Positions 1 to 9,084 of a stretch of DNA of 43,667 nucleotides are shown here, in pieces. This DNA is from Rhodothermales bacterium (lineage in GTDB: Bacteria; Bacteroidota; Rhodothermia; Rhodothermales; VXPQ01). Location: contig JAJDWX010000007.1 of NCBI GenBank assembly GCA_022825385.1, positions 1 to 43,667 of the forward strand, read 5' to 3'. Made by a program: the position numbers and the translations under genes. Within the stretch, counting starts at the first letter, position 1, and each line of letters begins with the position of its first letter. The notes below the pieces were generated by a model. It saw only the letters and a program-made list of their open reading frames with translations. It ran no database searches and was not told where the DNA came from.

Positions 1-77
1 CCGTCGCCGCGAATGGCGGCAAAGGCTACCTTCGCCTTGAACGAAGGGCTGTGGGTTCTACGGGTGCGTTTGGGCAT
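1..77 (-). mobile_element. IS3-family transposase OrfA, 5' end only (cut by window edge)
   Basis: The minus strand from 77 reads MPKRTRRTHSPSFKAKVAFA and continues out of the window. This basic start with SPSFKAKVA is typical of the small OrfA protein of IS3-family elements, the helix-turn-helix half of the transposase. A good ribosome site (GGAGG) lies directly upstream on the minus strand, at about 82-88. The element would extend to the left of the window. Its outer end should lie somewhere in 100-200; a TAGAGGTGGT-like stretch near 165-175 is a candidate terminus, but no second inverted repeat is available to prove it. Only 25 codons are visible, so the state of the rest of the element is unknown. 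Confidence 0.75.
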
Positions 78-684
78 GGAATACCTCCAGTGGGTTGGTT
101 GGATCGGAACAAGGTCGCAATCCTGTACCTTAAAAGCCCAAAATCCTGTTCATACAACCCGAACCACCTCTAGTGCCTGCAAACCGTGTAAATACGGTTA
201 CGTTTCTTAGGGCATTCTTTCTCCGTAAGGCATGACGAACTGGTTGGGCGCGTCCTCCCAACTGTTGAAGGGCCGTGTAGCCCTGCCCCAGAAGGGGACC
301 GATAGCCGAGTACGCCCGTTCCAGGCGTGCTTGAAGCGTCGAGCACCGAGAGGATCGCCTCCTCTGTCGGCGAACGCCTATGTCTTTACGCGGATCTGCG
401 GGTCAGCCAGTGGCTTTCCCGTTTCGGTCAGCGGTCTGTGCAACGTGTGGCGCGATCTCCTGTATCGAAGAGGGCGAAGGGACGACCGCTTTCGCTACCG
501 GCGTACTTGGAGAGTCTCCGCCCGGGATGCCTGGCGCATTCGCTTGATTTTGGCAGGATTTTGGTCATATCAAGTCTATTTTTGACTTGATTTCACGTAA
601 TATTCACAATAAATGACTATATTAATACTGAATAAATTGGTTATTATGGAGACTCAACCCTCAACATAAGGAGACGGTGCGCCC
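78..684. other. gene-poor stretch beside the IS element, with three consecutive stem-loops
   Basis: No frame on either strand here gives a recognisable protein, although 232-590 stays open in two overlapping plus-strand frames. Three perfect hairpins follow one another: GTTGGG/CCCAAC (243-248, 257-262), AGGGC/GCCCT (269-273, 280-284) and CCCC-AGAA-GGGG (286-297). This could be a decayed mobile-element end or a structured RNA; the sequence alone does not decide. From about 560 onwards the base composition turns AT-rich, marking the entry to the mrr gene. Confidence 0.35.
570..590. promoter_or_regulatory. inverted repeat upstream of mrr
   Basis: TCAAGTC (570-576) and GACTTGA (584-590) form a perfect 7-bp inverted repeat around a T-rich 7-base loop. 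It lies about 195 bases upstream of the mrr start, in the AT-rich part of the spacer. It could be an operator or the terminator of something upstream. No function can be assigned. Confidence 0.3.
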
Positions 685-784
685 GATGTTTGGCTTAAGA
701 AAAAGGGACTTCGGACTCGTGTGGTCCCGCTTTGCGGCGCGGCGGGCGCGGGCAATCCAATTGTAATTCAAAAACGAATAACAT

Positions 785-1708
785 ATGCCTGTTCCTGATT
801 ATCAATCACTCATGCTTCCGGTGCTTCAAGCCTTTGCCAACGGGGTAGAAACGTCAATCTCAATCGTGAGAGAACGTGTCGCTACTGCCGAAGGATTAGC
901 ATCCGAAGATCTTGCGGAAATGCTGCCTAGTGGCAGGCAGACAGTATTCACGAATCGAGTGAGTTGGGCCATCGTTCACATGAGCCGCGCTGGTCTCGTA
1001 GAACAGGTTCGTCGCGGTGCATATCGGTTGACCACGGCAGGCCAACATTTGTTGTCAAAGTCACCTGAGCGAATTGATCTAAAGTTATTGCAAAAATATC
1101 AAGCTTATATTGAATGGCAGGAGCAATTTAACCCAACACCTCCTCCCAAGCGAAACGAAGACACGCTCGGGGAAGAATTCACGCCTGAGGAAGTGCTCGA
1201 ATATCTTACTAATCAACTGAATAATTCTATAGAAGCCGATATGTTAAATCGGATTCGCAAGTGCTCACCGGCATTTTTCGAAAAAATAGTTCTCGATTTA
1301 TTGCTTGCAATGGGCTACGGAGGCGGCAATGCTAGTAAGGGTCGCGTGACCGGAAAACCGGGTGACGGCGGAATCGATGGCAAGATTGAAGAAGACGCAC
1401 TCGGCTTGGACGAGGTGTATTTTCAGGCAAAAAGATATGCTGATGACAAAAATGTGGGAGAGAGTGACCTACGTAACTTCGCTGGAGCGCTTGATGCAAA
1501 AAGCACAACTAAGGGAGTGTTTCTTACCACTTCTTCCTTTACGAGAAGTGCATTAGATTTCGTAAAGCAAATCCACAAGCGGATCGTTATGATCGATGGC
1601 GAAAGGCTGGCTACCCTTATGGTGAAGTACGACATTGGAACACGTACTCGAGTGCATTACGAAATAAAACGAATCGACGAAGACTATTTTGACGAAGAAG
1701 GGGTGTAA
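785..1708 (+). CDS. mrr: Mrr-type type IV restriction endonuclease
   Basis: The 307-residue protein is a typical full-length Mrr protein, an enzyme that cuts methylated foreign DNA. Residues 5-100 form the N-terminal winged-helix (Mrr_N) part and residues 155-285 the Mrr catalytic domain. The PD-(D/E)xK-type nuclease motif is visible as GDGGIDG (193-199, D198 as metal ligand) followed by QAK (214-216). The start at ATG 785 follows an AT-rich spacer with no clear Shine-Dalgarno site. The gene is distinctly AT-richer than the core genes and faces the Abi and GIY-YIG genes that lie beyond it, so the group looks like an acquired defence cassette. The orphan DNA methyltransferase at 27160-27954 is far away and is probably unrelated. 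Confidence 0.93.
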   Translation: MPVPDYQSLMLPVLQAFANGVETSISIVRERVATAEGLASEDLAEMLPSGRQTVFTNRVSWAIVHMSRAGLVEQVRRGAYRLTTAGQHLLSKSPERIDLKLLQKYQAYIEWQEQFNPTPPPKRNEDTLGEEFTPEEVLEYLTNQLNNSIEADMLNRIRKCSPAFFEKIVLDLLLAMGYGGGNASKGRVTGKPGDGGIDGKIEEDALGLDEVYFQAKRYADDKNVGESDLRNFAGALDAKSTTKGVFLTTSSFTRSALDFVKQIHKRIVMIDGERLATLMVKYDIGTRTRVHYEIKRIDEDYFDEEGV

Positions 1709-1760
1709 TTATCTATATTTTTTCGAATAAAGTATTGACAAAAACGATGATCTAAATTCA

Positions 1761-2605
1761 TTAATAAATATAAATTGTGTTTCGCTTTTTGCATTGGTAA
1801 TCCCAAGTTTGAAAAAGAAAAAAAACAAGCGTATATGATGCATTTACTGCGAGCTGTGCATGGTGCGGATCCAATCTATATGGTTCTTTTCCTCGTCCCA
1901 TGGGCAGATCCTTTACGATTACGTAATGTAATGAATCCATCAACCACTAATGTAAGACCATTTAGGATATCTTTTATTTCGTTATCCATTGCACCTGTTG
2001 TCTGTGATAGATTCAGGTCTTCCCGAACGATTTCCCAAAGTGGTTTTGCTGTTTTCTTTGGAGGAAAATTAAGATTATTCTCCTCAATGTATATTTTGCG
2101 ATAATGCCTCAAAAATGGCGGAGGCCGCTGTAATTGCTACTGGTGGGTCAGATGCTAACAAATCTCTTGTTCTCTGATATTCAATAAGAAGTGATGGAAG
2201 GTTCCGCTTTTTAATGATAGATTCCAAATCCTTAGATATTAAATCGGAACCATTTTGTGAAATGATTTTACCTCGATAGTAGGTCAACTCGTATTTTGTA
2301 AGAATTTTTTCTATCCGATCCTTTCGCTTTATATATATATCTTCTATTTCATCGTTCTCCCAATTCTTTGAAGGAATTTCCATAAATTCTTCAAGAATTC
2401 CTCCAAGAATATTGAGGGGCTCTAATCCAGGTGTATCATTTATACGTTTAAACCAAAGCCTGCATTTTTCAATACAGCTTCCTTCTGGAGGATCGCCCGG
2501 TGCATCATTACTGATAAATAAAGTATTCAATTTAGCATGGTTGTAGTAATGTTCGCTGAGCGTTTTGCTAACAACAGCACAGACAGGGTTTGGTATCTTG
2601 GACAT
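1761..2605 (-). pseudogene. abortive-infection protein with Abi_C domain, two frameshifts
   Basis: Three minus-strand frames join into one Abi_C-type protein of about 280 residues. The first part (2605 to about 2100) ends ITAASAIFEALSQNIH. Deleting one base (G at 2100) would give EALCKIYIEEN, the usual Abi_C wording. The second part runs through LVVDGFITLRNRKGSAHG. Deleting one more base (T at 1896) continues it as GRGKEPYRLDPHHAQLAVNA, again the family pattern, to the stop at 1761. Abi_C proteins are linked to phage-triggered growth arrest. The gene begins 25 bases after the GIY-YIG gene and was probably co-transcribed with it. As written it is inactive. Two single-base insertions, each restoring the consensus when removed, fit either recent decay or sequencing error. 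Confidence 0.85.
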
Positions 2606-2630
2606 GGTATTAGTGGGTTTTGATTAATTG

Positions 2631-2939
2631 CTATCGTTTTGCCCGGCGCCCGCCTCCTCCTCTTCTTTTATTACCCGGAGGTAAATGTTCATCAACTTTC
2701 TTTTTCTCATGTTCTCTTCGTGTGCCAGAAGTGCTTCTCCCATCGGCCGGTTGCCATTCAAGATACTGACTTTCGGGATTAAATTTTCCAGCACGTTGGT
2801 GTTCAGACTTGCGCCTGTGTAAATCACTGGTCTCGCCAATATACTCCTTTTTACCAGATTCCTTATCAATAATTCGATATTCTCCTGGGGCTTTGGGAGG
2901 TTGCTGGCGACTCGGGCGGCCTGGTTTGTAAATACCCAT
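2631..2939 (-). CDS. small GIY-YIG-like nuclease-domain protein
   Basis: This is a 102-residue protein. It opens MGIYKPGRPSRQQPPKAPGE and then has a shortened GIY-YIG-like core: GEYRIIDKESGKKEYIGET (residues 19-37), with the YIG of the second strand intact, followed by the Arg-rich helix LHRRKSEHQ. The tail is basic and Gly-rich (GNKRRGGGGRRAKR). Small stand-alone proteins with exactly this plan are annotated as GIY-YIG nuclease family members; the first motif is EYR rather than GIY, so catalytic activity is unsure. A ribosome site (GAGGAAG) precedes ATG 2939. It is the first gene of an AT-rich pair with the broken Abi gene downstream and is best read as part of the defence cassette. Confidence 0.7.
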   Translation of the reverse strand: MGIYKPGRPSRQQPPKAPGEYRIIDKESGKKEYIGETSDLHRRKSEHQRAGKFNPESQYLEWQPADGRSTSGTRREHEKKKVDEHLPPGNKRRGGGGRRAKR

Positions 2940-3074
2940 TGTATCTTCCTCTTAATGTTGGTTGATGTAAAGAATCCATTTGGATTGGGATATTGCGTTG
3001 CAGGACGGGAGCGTCGAACCCTTGCTTATGATGCACCCCCGCCAATTCTACCTCCAGCCCCTCAAAGCCACCCC

Positions 3075-5039
3075 CTACGCCTGCGCCGCCGACGGCGGCG
3101 CTTCTTCATCCTCGTCCAGCACTTCGAAGTCGGCGTCTACGGAGCCGTCGCCTGAGGTTTCGTGCTGGCCCGCCTCGCCAGGGCCTTCCGGCGCGCCCGC
3201 CGCCCCCTGCGCCGCGGCTTCCTGCGCGGCGGCGGCCTGCGCCTTGTACATATCCTCGGCGGCTTCGCCCCAGGCCTGATTGAGTTGCTCCAGCGCCGAA
3301 TCGAGTTCGGGCGAATCGTCGTTCTTGCGCACTTCCTTGAGTCGTTCGAGCGCCGCCTCTACCTTTGCCTTCTTTTCGGCGGGAATCTTGTCTCCGTATT
3401 CATTAAGGTTCTTCTCCGTGGAATAGAGCAGGGAATCGGCCTGGTTTCGCTTCTCGATCTGCTCCCGCTTTTTCTTGTCCTCCTCGGCGTGCGCCTTTGC
3501 GTCCTGCCGCATCTTCTCTATTTCCTGATCGGAAAGCCCGCTGGACGCCTCGATTCGGATGTTCTGCTCCTTGTTCGTCGCCTTGTCCTTTGCGGTAACG
3601 TTCAGAATGCCGTTCGCGTCCATATCGAAGGTAACCTCGATCTGGGGAACGCCGCGCGGCGCCGGCGGAATGCCGTCCAGATGAAAACGCCCGAGCGTAC
3701 GGTTATCTATAGCCATCTGGCGATCCCCCTGGAGCACATGGATTTCCACGGAAGGCTGGCTGTCCGCCGCCGTAGAGAAAACCTGGCTTTTGTTCGTGGG
3801 AATGGTCGTGTTGGCCTCGATGAGCGGGGTCATCACGCCCCCCAGCGTTTCGATGCCCAGGTTGAGCGGCGTTACGTCCAGCAGCAGCACGTCGGTAACG
3901 TCGCCGGACAACACGCCGCCCTGGATCGCCGCGCCCATGGCCACCACTTCGTCCGGATTGACGGAACGGTTGGGCGTCTTGCCGAAGAATTTCTCGACCA
4001 CTTCCTGGATTTTGGGAATGCGGGTGGAGCCGCCCACCAGAATCACTTCGTCGATGTCGCTTCTCGAAACCCCGGCGTCCTTCAGCGCTTTTTCCATGGG
4101 CGGAATGGTGCGCTCGACCAGGTCGTCCACCAGGCGCTCGAACGCCGCCCGCGAAATGTCGAGGGCGAGGTGTTTCGGCCCGCTTTCCGTAGCGGTGATA
4201 TAGGGCAGGTTGATGTTCACCTGCTGCTGGGAAGAGAGTTCTTTCTTGGCGTTCTCCGCCGCGTCTTTCAGCCGTTGCAGCGCCATGCTGTCCTTGCGCA
4301 GGTCGATGCCCTCTTCCTGCTGGAATTTGTCGGCGAGATGGTTGATCAGCCGCTGGTCGAAATCGTCCCCGCCAAGGTGCGTATCGCCATAGGTGGCCTT
4401 CACTTCGAACACCCCTTCTCCCAGTTCCAGAATGGAAATGTCGTACGTGCCGCCGCCCAGGTCGTATACGGCGACCAGTTTGTCGGAGGCGTCCTTTTTG
4501 TCAAGGCCGTAGGCCAGCGCCGCCGCCGTCGGTTCGTTGATGATGCGCTGGACCTTCAGCCCGGCGATTTCTCCGGCTTCCTTGGTGGCCTTGCGCTGCG
4601 CGTCGTTGAAATAGGCGGGCACGGTAATGACGGCGTCGGTCACCTTTTCTCCGAGATGGTCTTCCGCTGTCTGCTTCAGTTTCTGGAGCACCATGGCGGA
4701 TATTTCCTGCGGGGTATAGACCCGGTCGTTCATCTGGACGCGGGCCGTGTTGTTCTCGCCGCGCGTCACTTCGTAGGGCACCGTGGCGATCTCGCCTGAA
4801 ACCTCGTCGTGCTGCCGCCCCATGAAGCGCTTGATGGAGGAGATGGTGTTCTTCGGGTTCGTAGTGGCCTGCCGTTCGGCGGGCGCGCCCACGAGGCGTT
4901 CGCCGTCTCCCTTGTACGCGACGACGGACGGCGTGGTGCGCGCGCCTTCGGCGTTGGTGATCACGACGGGTTCGCCGCCTTCCATCACGGCCACGACCGA
5001 ATTGGTGGTGCCGAGGTCAATTCCTATAATCTTTCCCAT
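3075..5039 (-). CDS. dnaK: Hsp70 chaperone DnaK
   Basis: The 654-residue protein is complete Hsp70. The ATPase domain begins with [15 protein letters not shown] (from residue 4) and carries the phosphate loop [12 protein letters not shown] and the adenosine motif [14 protein letters not shown]. The linker VLLLDVTPL lies near residue 390, the substrate-binding domain follows, then a helical lid and a low-complexity Ala/Gly/Glu tail that ends in an acidic stretch ([12 protein letters not shown]). It folds proteins in the cytoplasm together with GrpE and DnaJ, neither of which is in this window. The start ATG 5039 is fixed by the [10 protein letters not shown] beginning. No CIRCE operator is visible upstream, so HrcA control is not supported. 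It is divergent from the phosphatidyltransferase gene. Confidence 0.98.
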   Translation of the reverse strand: MGKIIGIDLGTTNSVVAVMEGGEPVVITNAEGARTTPSVVAYKGDGERLVGAPAERQATTNPKNTISSIKRFMGRQHDEVSGEIATVPYEVTRGENNTARVQMNDRVYTPQEISAMVLQKLKQTAEDHLGEKVTDAVITVPAYFNDAQRKATKEAGEIAGLKVQRIINEPTAAALAYGLDKKDASDKLVAVYDLGGGTYDISILELGEGVFEVKATYGDTHLGGDDFDQRLINHLADKFQQEEGIDLRKDSMALQRLKDAAENAKKELSSQQQVNINLPYITATESGPKHLALDISRAAFERLVDDLVERTIPPMEKALKDAGVSRSDIDEVILVGGSTRIPKIQEVVEKFFGKTPNRSVNPDEVVAMGAAIQGGVLSGDVTDVLLLDVTPLNLGIETLGGVMTPLIEANTTIPTNKSQVFSTAADSQPSVEIHVLQGDRQMAIDNRTLGRFHLDGIPPAPRGVPQIEVTFDMDANGILNVTAKDKATNKEQNIRIEASSGLSDQEIEKMRQDAKAHAEEDKKKREQIEKRNQADSLLYSTEKNLNEYGDKIPAEKKAKVEAALERLKEVRKNDDSPELDSALEQLNQAWGEAAEDMYKAQAAAAQEAAAQGAAGAPEGPGEAGQHETSGDGSVDADFEVLDEDEEAPPSAAQA

Positions 5040-5166
5040 AATGCGTATCTCGCTACCTTGCAGGTCTTTATTTTAGGGTGATGCGCGGTGGCGCGTATGT
5101 TTCGTGTCGCGCAGGCTGCCCTCAAGAATAATGCCGGAGTTTATTCTCCGTCATAATGACAGCACG

Positions 5167-5766
5167 ATGAAATATCTCCCGAACGTACTGACGACATTTC
5201 GGATACTGGTTACGCCGGTTGTGCTTATCCTGTTGTACGGCAATGCGTTACCTGGTCTTGCCATAGCCTTGGCGCTGTTTCTTCTTGCGGCGGCGTCGGA
5301 CTGGCTGGACGGCAAGATCGCCCGAAAATTCGAGGCCCGCTCCCGGCTTGGCCAAACGCTGGACCCGCTGGCGGACAAGGCGCTGGTCCTCGGCGTCTTT
5401 GTCATGCTGTGCGTGGTGGCGCCGAAAGCTGCGCCCTGGTGGGGGGTGGCGCTTATCGGCTTGCGCGACGCGGCGGTGACCTGGCTACGTTCGCATGCCC
5501 CAAGCGCCGAGGGCGGGTTCACGCTCCCCGTCGCAAAACAAAAAACGGCGGTCCAGATCGCATACCTCGCGGGGATGTTGACCCTCTTGACCTTCGAAAA
5601 AATGGAGGGGGCGGCGGGGGCCTGGGCGCGGGGCCTGCTCGATACGCCGCTGCCGTTTGCAGCCTTTTTGCTCGTTGCGGCGTTTACCTTGTGGACCGGA
5701 TGGATCTATTTCGCCCGAACGCGCCCCGGACGGACGAGACGCGGGCTGAACGCCAATGAATCTTAA
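5167..5766 (+). CDS. pgsA: CDP-alcohol phosphatidyltransferase (PgsA-like)
   Basis: The 199-residue membrane protein has the complete family signature D-x2-D-G-x2-A-R-x8-G-x3-D-x3-D, spanning D45, D48, G49, R53, G62, D66 and D70. Members transfer a phosphatidyl group from a CDP-lipid to an alcohol. The length and the opening LPNVLTTFRI fit phosphatidylglycerophosphate synthase, the first committed step to phosphatidylglycerol, but a phosphatidylserine- or cardiolipin-type role is not excluded. About five to six hydrophobic helices are visible. ATG 5167 was chosen because the family begins at (M)xxLPNxLTxxRI; in-frame starts at 5104 and 5131 would add an unrelated leader. pyrE follows 39 bases later on the same strand. 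Confidence 0.85.
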   Translation: MKYLPNVLTTFRILVTPVVLILLYGNALPGLAIALALFLLAAASDWLDGKIARKFEARSRLGQTLDPLADKALVLGVFVMLCVVAPKAAPWWGVALIGLRDAAVTWLRSHAPSAEGGFTLPVAKQKTAVQIAYLAGMLTLLTFEKMEGAAGAWARGLLDTPLPFAAFLLVAAFTLWTGWIYFARTRPGRTRRGLNANES

Positions 5767-5805
5767 TGGACCCCAAGGGATATTCTGAAAAATTCGCGAA
5801 TTTTT

Positions 5806-6510
5806 ATGGCGACGAACCACGCAACCCTGGACAACCAAAACGCGCGCGACCCAAACGAGGGGAGCCGCTCGCTGGCCCGCCGCGTGGCGGAATATCTGCT
5901 GGACGCAGGGGCCGTTCGCTTTGCGCCGGAGGAGCCGTTTACGCTGGCTTCCGGCTTGCTGGCTCCGGTGTATTGCGACAACAGGCTGCTCCTTTCCAGT
6001 CCGGCAGCCCGCCGCGCCGTGTGCGACGGGTTCGCGCGCGTATGGCGAGAGGAGGGCCTCGCGGCCGACATGGTTACGGGCACGGCCACCGCCGGCATCC
6101 CGCATGCGGCCTGGCTGGCGGACCGGCTGGACCTGCCCATGGCGTATGCGCGGGCGCAACCGAAAAAGCATGGGCGGGGGCAGCGCATCGAGGGAGGAAG
6201 CGTGGCGGGGCGGACAACGGTGGTGGTGGAGGACGCGATTTCGACGGGCGGGTCCGTCTGCGCCGTCGTGGAAACGCTGCGCGCCGCCGGGGCCGAAGTG
6301 CAGGCGGCGCTGGCCATTTATTCGCATGGCTTCGCGGCGGCCCGCCTTGCTTTCGAAAAGGCGCGGACGCCCGTGTACGCGTTGACCGGCCTGGACGCCT
6401 TGCTCCAGGCGGCGCAGGCGCGGGGCGCGCTGTCCGACGCGGCGATTCGGACCATACTGGACTGGCGCGCCGACCCGGCCAGCTGGTCCGCCCGCCGCGC
6501 AGGCCCATAA
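5806..6510 (+). CDS. pyrE: orotate phosphoribosyltransferase
   Basis: The 234-residue enzyme joins orotate and PRPP to give OMP in pyrimidine synthesis. The PRPP-binding motif TTVVVEDAISTGGS is at residues 137-150 and the orotate-side loop FTLASGLLAPVYCDNR at 45-60. The first 20 residues are an extra hydrophilic leader; a later start is possible, but no in-frame Met lies between residue 1 and the conserved core. The C-terminus is somewhat longer than in short PyrE proteins and ends in a basic tail. It lies in a same-strand run pgsA-pyrE-cinA-recA with short gaps. Confidence 0.93.
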   Translation: MATNHATLDNQNARDPNEGSRSLARRVAEYLLDAGAVRFAPEEPFTLASGLLAPVYCDNRLLLSSPAARRAVCDGFARVWREEGLAADMVTGTATAGIPHAAWLADRLDLPMAYARAQPKKHGRGQRIEGGSVAGRTTVVVEDAISTGGSVCAVVETLRAAGAEVQAALAIYSHGFAAARLAFEKARTPVYALTGLDALLQAAQARGALSDAAIRTILDWRADPASWSARRAGP

Positions 6511-6564
6511 GCCTTCTCGTTCCGCATCATTGCATCATTATTGAGAGATCATATTTCGAGGGAA

Positions 6565-7827
6565 ATGCAGGCTACCGTGCTGACCATCGGGGACGAATTG
6601 CTCATTGGGCAGGTGCGGGATACGAATGCGGCCTGGCTGGGCGAACAGTTGACCCTGGCGGGCGCAGTCGTCCGGCGCATGGCTACGGTCGGCGACGACG
6701 AAAAGGCGCTGCAATCCGAACTGCGGCGCAGCCTTGCTGAAAGCGACCTGGTCGTGGCCACCGGCGGGCTTGGACCTACCCGCGACGACAAAACGCGGCG
6801 GGCCGCGGCAGACCTGTTCGCCGCCGAACTGGTCTTGCGGGAAGATATTCTGGACGAAATCCGGGCGCGGTTCGCACGGCGGGGACGCGCGATGCCGGAA
6901 AGCAACCGGTCCCAGGCCATGGTTCCCGAGGGTTTCGAGGCGTTGCCCAATCGGGCGGGGACCGCGCCGGGGCTCTGGCGAGAAATCCGGGGAGGAGAAG
7001 CGGCGGGAAGCCTGCTCGCCCTTTTGCCCGGCGTGCCCCATGAAATGCAGCGCCTTTTTACCGAGGAAGTCCTGCCCCGGGTTCGGCGGCGCGGCGGGTT
7101 GCAGGTCATTGCGCACCGAACCCTCCGAACGGCGGGCATTGGAGAATCCGGTTTGCAGGAAGCGGCGGGGGATGTGTCCGGGATGCTTTCGGAAACGCGC
7201 CGGCTGGCCTGGCTGCCCGGCCTGGGGGGCGTACGCTTGCGCATCACGGCCTTCGGCGAGCGGCGGGACGAGGCGGAGGAGCGCGTGGCCGAACTGGAAG
7301 CGCGCCTGCGGGAGCGGATTGGACACTATATATACGGGACGAACGACGAGACGCTGGAAGAAGTGGTGGGGCAGATGCTTCGGGAGCGGGCCCTGACCGT
7401 GGCCGTGGCGGAAAGCTGCACCGGGGGATATGTGGCCCATACGCTTACGAACGTTCCCGGATCGTCCGACTGGATGGCGGGGGGCGTGGTGGCCTATGCG
7501 AACCGGGCGAAGGTGGATGCGCTGGGGGTATCGCAGGAGGCGCTTCGGCGGCATGGCGCCGTGAGCGAAAACGTCGCCGCGCAGATGGCCGACGGCGTCC
7601 GGCGGCGGCTTGGGGCGGACCTGGGCCTGTCGACGACCGGGGTGGCCGGGCCTTCGGGCGGTACGCCGGAAAAGCCGGTGGGCACGGTATGGATCGGCTA
7701 CGCGGACGCCGCCGGCGCAAGCGCCCGCCGATTGCAACTGGTTCAGGATCGCCTCCTCAACAAGCGCCTCGCCGCCGCCGCCTTGCTGGACCATGTGCGA
7801 AAAAAATTGCTTGATCCCCGCCCATGA
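6565..7827 (+). CDS. cinA: CinA: molybdopterin-binding-like domain fused to nicotinamide-nucleotide amidase
   Basis: The 420-residue protein has the standard two-part CinA layout. Residues 1-170 are the MoaB/COG1058 domain (TIGDELLIGQVRDTNAAWL near the start; GGLGPTRDDKT at about 65-75), linked to ADP-ribose pyrophosphatase activity in homologues. The C-terminal CinA domain from about residue 265 carries the amidase site ESCTGG (283-288) and later STTGVAGPSGGTPEKPVGTV; it deamidates NMN in the pyridine-nucleotide salvage cycle. ATG 6565 fits the family start; a TTG at 6541 is in frame but adds an unsupported leader. A GAGGGA stretch sits close before the ATG. The adjacent recA reproduces the common cinA-recA order. 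Confidence 0.94.
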   Translation: MQATVLTIGDELLIGQVRDTNAAWLGEQLTLAGAVVRRMATVGDDEKALQSELRRSLAESDLVVATGGLGPTRDDKTRRAAADLFAAELVLREDILDEIRARFARRGRAMPESNRSQAMVPEGFEALPNRAGTAPGLWREIRGGEAAGSLLALLPGVPHEMQRLFTEEVLPRVRRRGGLQVIAHRTLRTAGIGESGLQEAAGDVSGMLSETRRLAWLPGLGGVRLRITAFGERRDEAEERVAELEARLRERIGHYIYGTNDETLEEVVGQMLRERALTVAVAESCTGGYVAHTLTNVPGSSDWMAGGVVAYANRAKVDALGVSQEALRRHGAVSENVAAQMADGVRRRLGADLGLSTTGVAGPSGGTPEKPVGTVWIGYADAAGASARRLQLVQDRLLNKRLAAAALLDHVRKKLLDPRP

Positions 7828-7945
7828 AGGGTATAATTGCGTATCGTATGTGTCTATAGGGGAGAAAAAGGTCATTTTCCGGGATTTTTCGGGATTTATT
7901 TCCTCAAATGGAGCGTGACCCCTTGCGCAATACATAAAATATATG

Positions 7946-7958
7946 TATGTTGCACATA
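7946..7958. promoter_or_regulatory. palindrome in the recA leader, possible SOS operator
   Basis: TATGT-TGC-ACATA is a perfect 5-bp inverted repeat with a 3-base centre, placed 30 bases before the recA start in an AT-rich leader and close to a TTGCGC box at 7923-7928. recA is commonly controlled by LexA, and this is the only clear palindrome in the leader. The sequence is not one of the well-known LexA boxes, so the assignment is tentative. Confidence 0.3.
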
Positions 7959-7987
7959 TACCCCGTAACCAACACAACCCTGACAGA

Positions 7988-9019
7988 ATGCGTAACCACT
8001 CCGACACGAACCAGGCCCTCAACCTCGCAGTCAAGCAAATCGAGAAGCAATACGGCAAGGGCGCCGTGATGCGCATGAGCGACGCCCCCGTCGCCCGCAT
8101 CGAATCCATCTCGACGGGGTCGCTGACCCTGGACGCCGCGCTGGGCGTGGGGGGCGTGCCCCGCGGGCGCATCATAGAGATTTACGGACCGGAATCGTCG
8201 GGCAAGACGACGCTGGCCACGCATATCATCGCCGAGGCGCAAAAGAGCGGCGGCATGTGCGCCTTCATCGACGCCGAACATGCGTTCGATATCAATTACG
8301 CGGAAAAGCTGGGCGTGAAGGTGGACAACATGCTGGTGTCCCAGCCGGATACCGGGGAGCAGGCGCTCAACATATGCGACATGCTCGTGCGCAGCGGCGG
8401 GCTGGACGCGGTGGTGATCGACTCGGTGGCGGCGCTGGTGCCGCAGGCCGAGATAGAAGGGGAGATGAGCGACCATCAGGTGGGGCTTCAGGCCCGGCTG
8501 ATGAGCAAGGCGCTGCGGAAACTGACCGGCACGATAAGCCGGACGCGCACGGCGCTCATTTTCATCAACCAGATTCGGGAAAAGATCGGGGTCATGTTCG
8601 GGAATCCCGAAACGACTTCCGGCGGACGGGCGCTCAAGTTTTATTCGTCCGTGCGGATGGATATTCGGCGGATCGGGGCGATCAAGGAAGGCACGGAGGT
8701 GGTGGGCAACCGGACCCGCGTAAAGATCGTGAAAAACAAGACGGCGCCGCCTTTCCGGCAGGCCGAATTTGACATTATCTATGGAGAAGGCATTTCGTCG
8801 CTGGGCGAACTGATCGACCTGGGGTGCGAATGCAAAATCATGCAGAAATCCGGTTCCTGGTATGCCTACGACAGCGAATCCATAGGGCAGGGGAGGGAAG
8901 CCACCAAGGAATGGCTGCGGGAGCACGACGCGGAGCGCGAAGCGATCAAGCAGCGAATCCGGGAGGAACTGGGAATGCTGCCAGAGGTGGAAATCGCTTC
9001 GAACGGCGCGCCCTCGTAG
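7988..9019 (+). CDS. recA: recombinase RecA
   Basis: The 343-residue RecA drives strand exchange and triggers LexA self-cleavage. The Walker A loop GPESSGKTT is at residues 67-75; [11 protein letters not shown] is Walker [23 protein letters not shown] covers loop L2. The C-terminal domain follows, ending ...ASNGAPS. ATG 7988 gives [30 protein letters not shown], the expected beginning; an in-frame ATG at 7943 would place 15 odd residues in front and would overlap the leader palindrome. There is no Shine-Dalgarno site. After the TAG stop the same frame stays open for 22 more codons (see findings). Confidence 0.98.
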   Translation: MRNHSDTNQALNLAVKQIEKQYGKGAVMRMSDAPVARIESISTGSLTLDAALGVGGVPRGRIIEIYGPESSGKTTLATHIIAEAQKSGGMCAFIDAEHAFDINYAEKLGVKVDNMLVSQPDTGEQALNICDMLVRSGGLDAVVIDSVAALVPQAEIEGEMSDHQVGLQARLMSKALRKLTGTISRTRTALIFINQIREKIGVMFGNPETTSGGRALKFYSSVRMDIRRIGAIKEGTEVVGNRTRVKIVKNKTAPPFRQAEFDIIYGEGISSLGELIDLGCECKIMQKSGSWYAYDSESIGQGREATKEWLREHDAEREAIKQRIREELGMLPEVEIASNGAPS

Positions 9020-9084
9020 GGGACGCCGGCGCTATCCGAACGGCTGGCGCGGCTGGAGGCGAAGAAAGCGCGACGACTATGCGG

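Noticed and set aside
232-590. Two overlapping plus-strand open frames (117 and 87 codons)
   Set aside because: No recognisable protein features, no ribosome site, and mutual overlap; probably chance openness.
686-766. 26-codon frame MFGLRKRDFGLVWSRF...
   Set aside because: Slight likeness to a transporter N-terminus, but too short and without support.
1736-1741. TTGACA box just after mrr
   Set aside because: No fitting -10 box and no gene on the plus strand to be driven by it; it lies beside the end of the convergent Abi gene.
3000-3065. tRNA-Met-like wording on the minus strand (CATCATAAGC near 3025-3034 and GGTTCGAC near 3014-3021)
   Set aside because: The anticodon-loop pattern is present, but the stems do not pair over five bases and the acceptor is missing; at most a degenerate remnant.
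3162-4799. 545-codon open frame opposite dnaK
   Set aside because: Pure shadow of the GC-rich dnaK coding strand.
6538-8175. 545-codon minus-strand frame opposite cinA
   Set aside because: Shadow of cinA and of the recA leader; no domain pattern.
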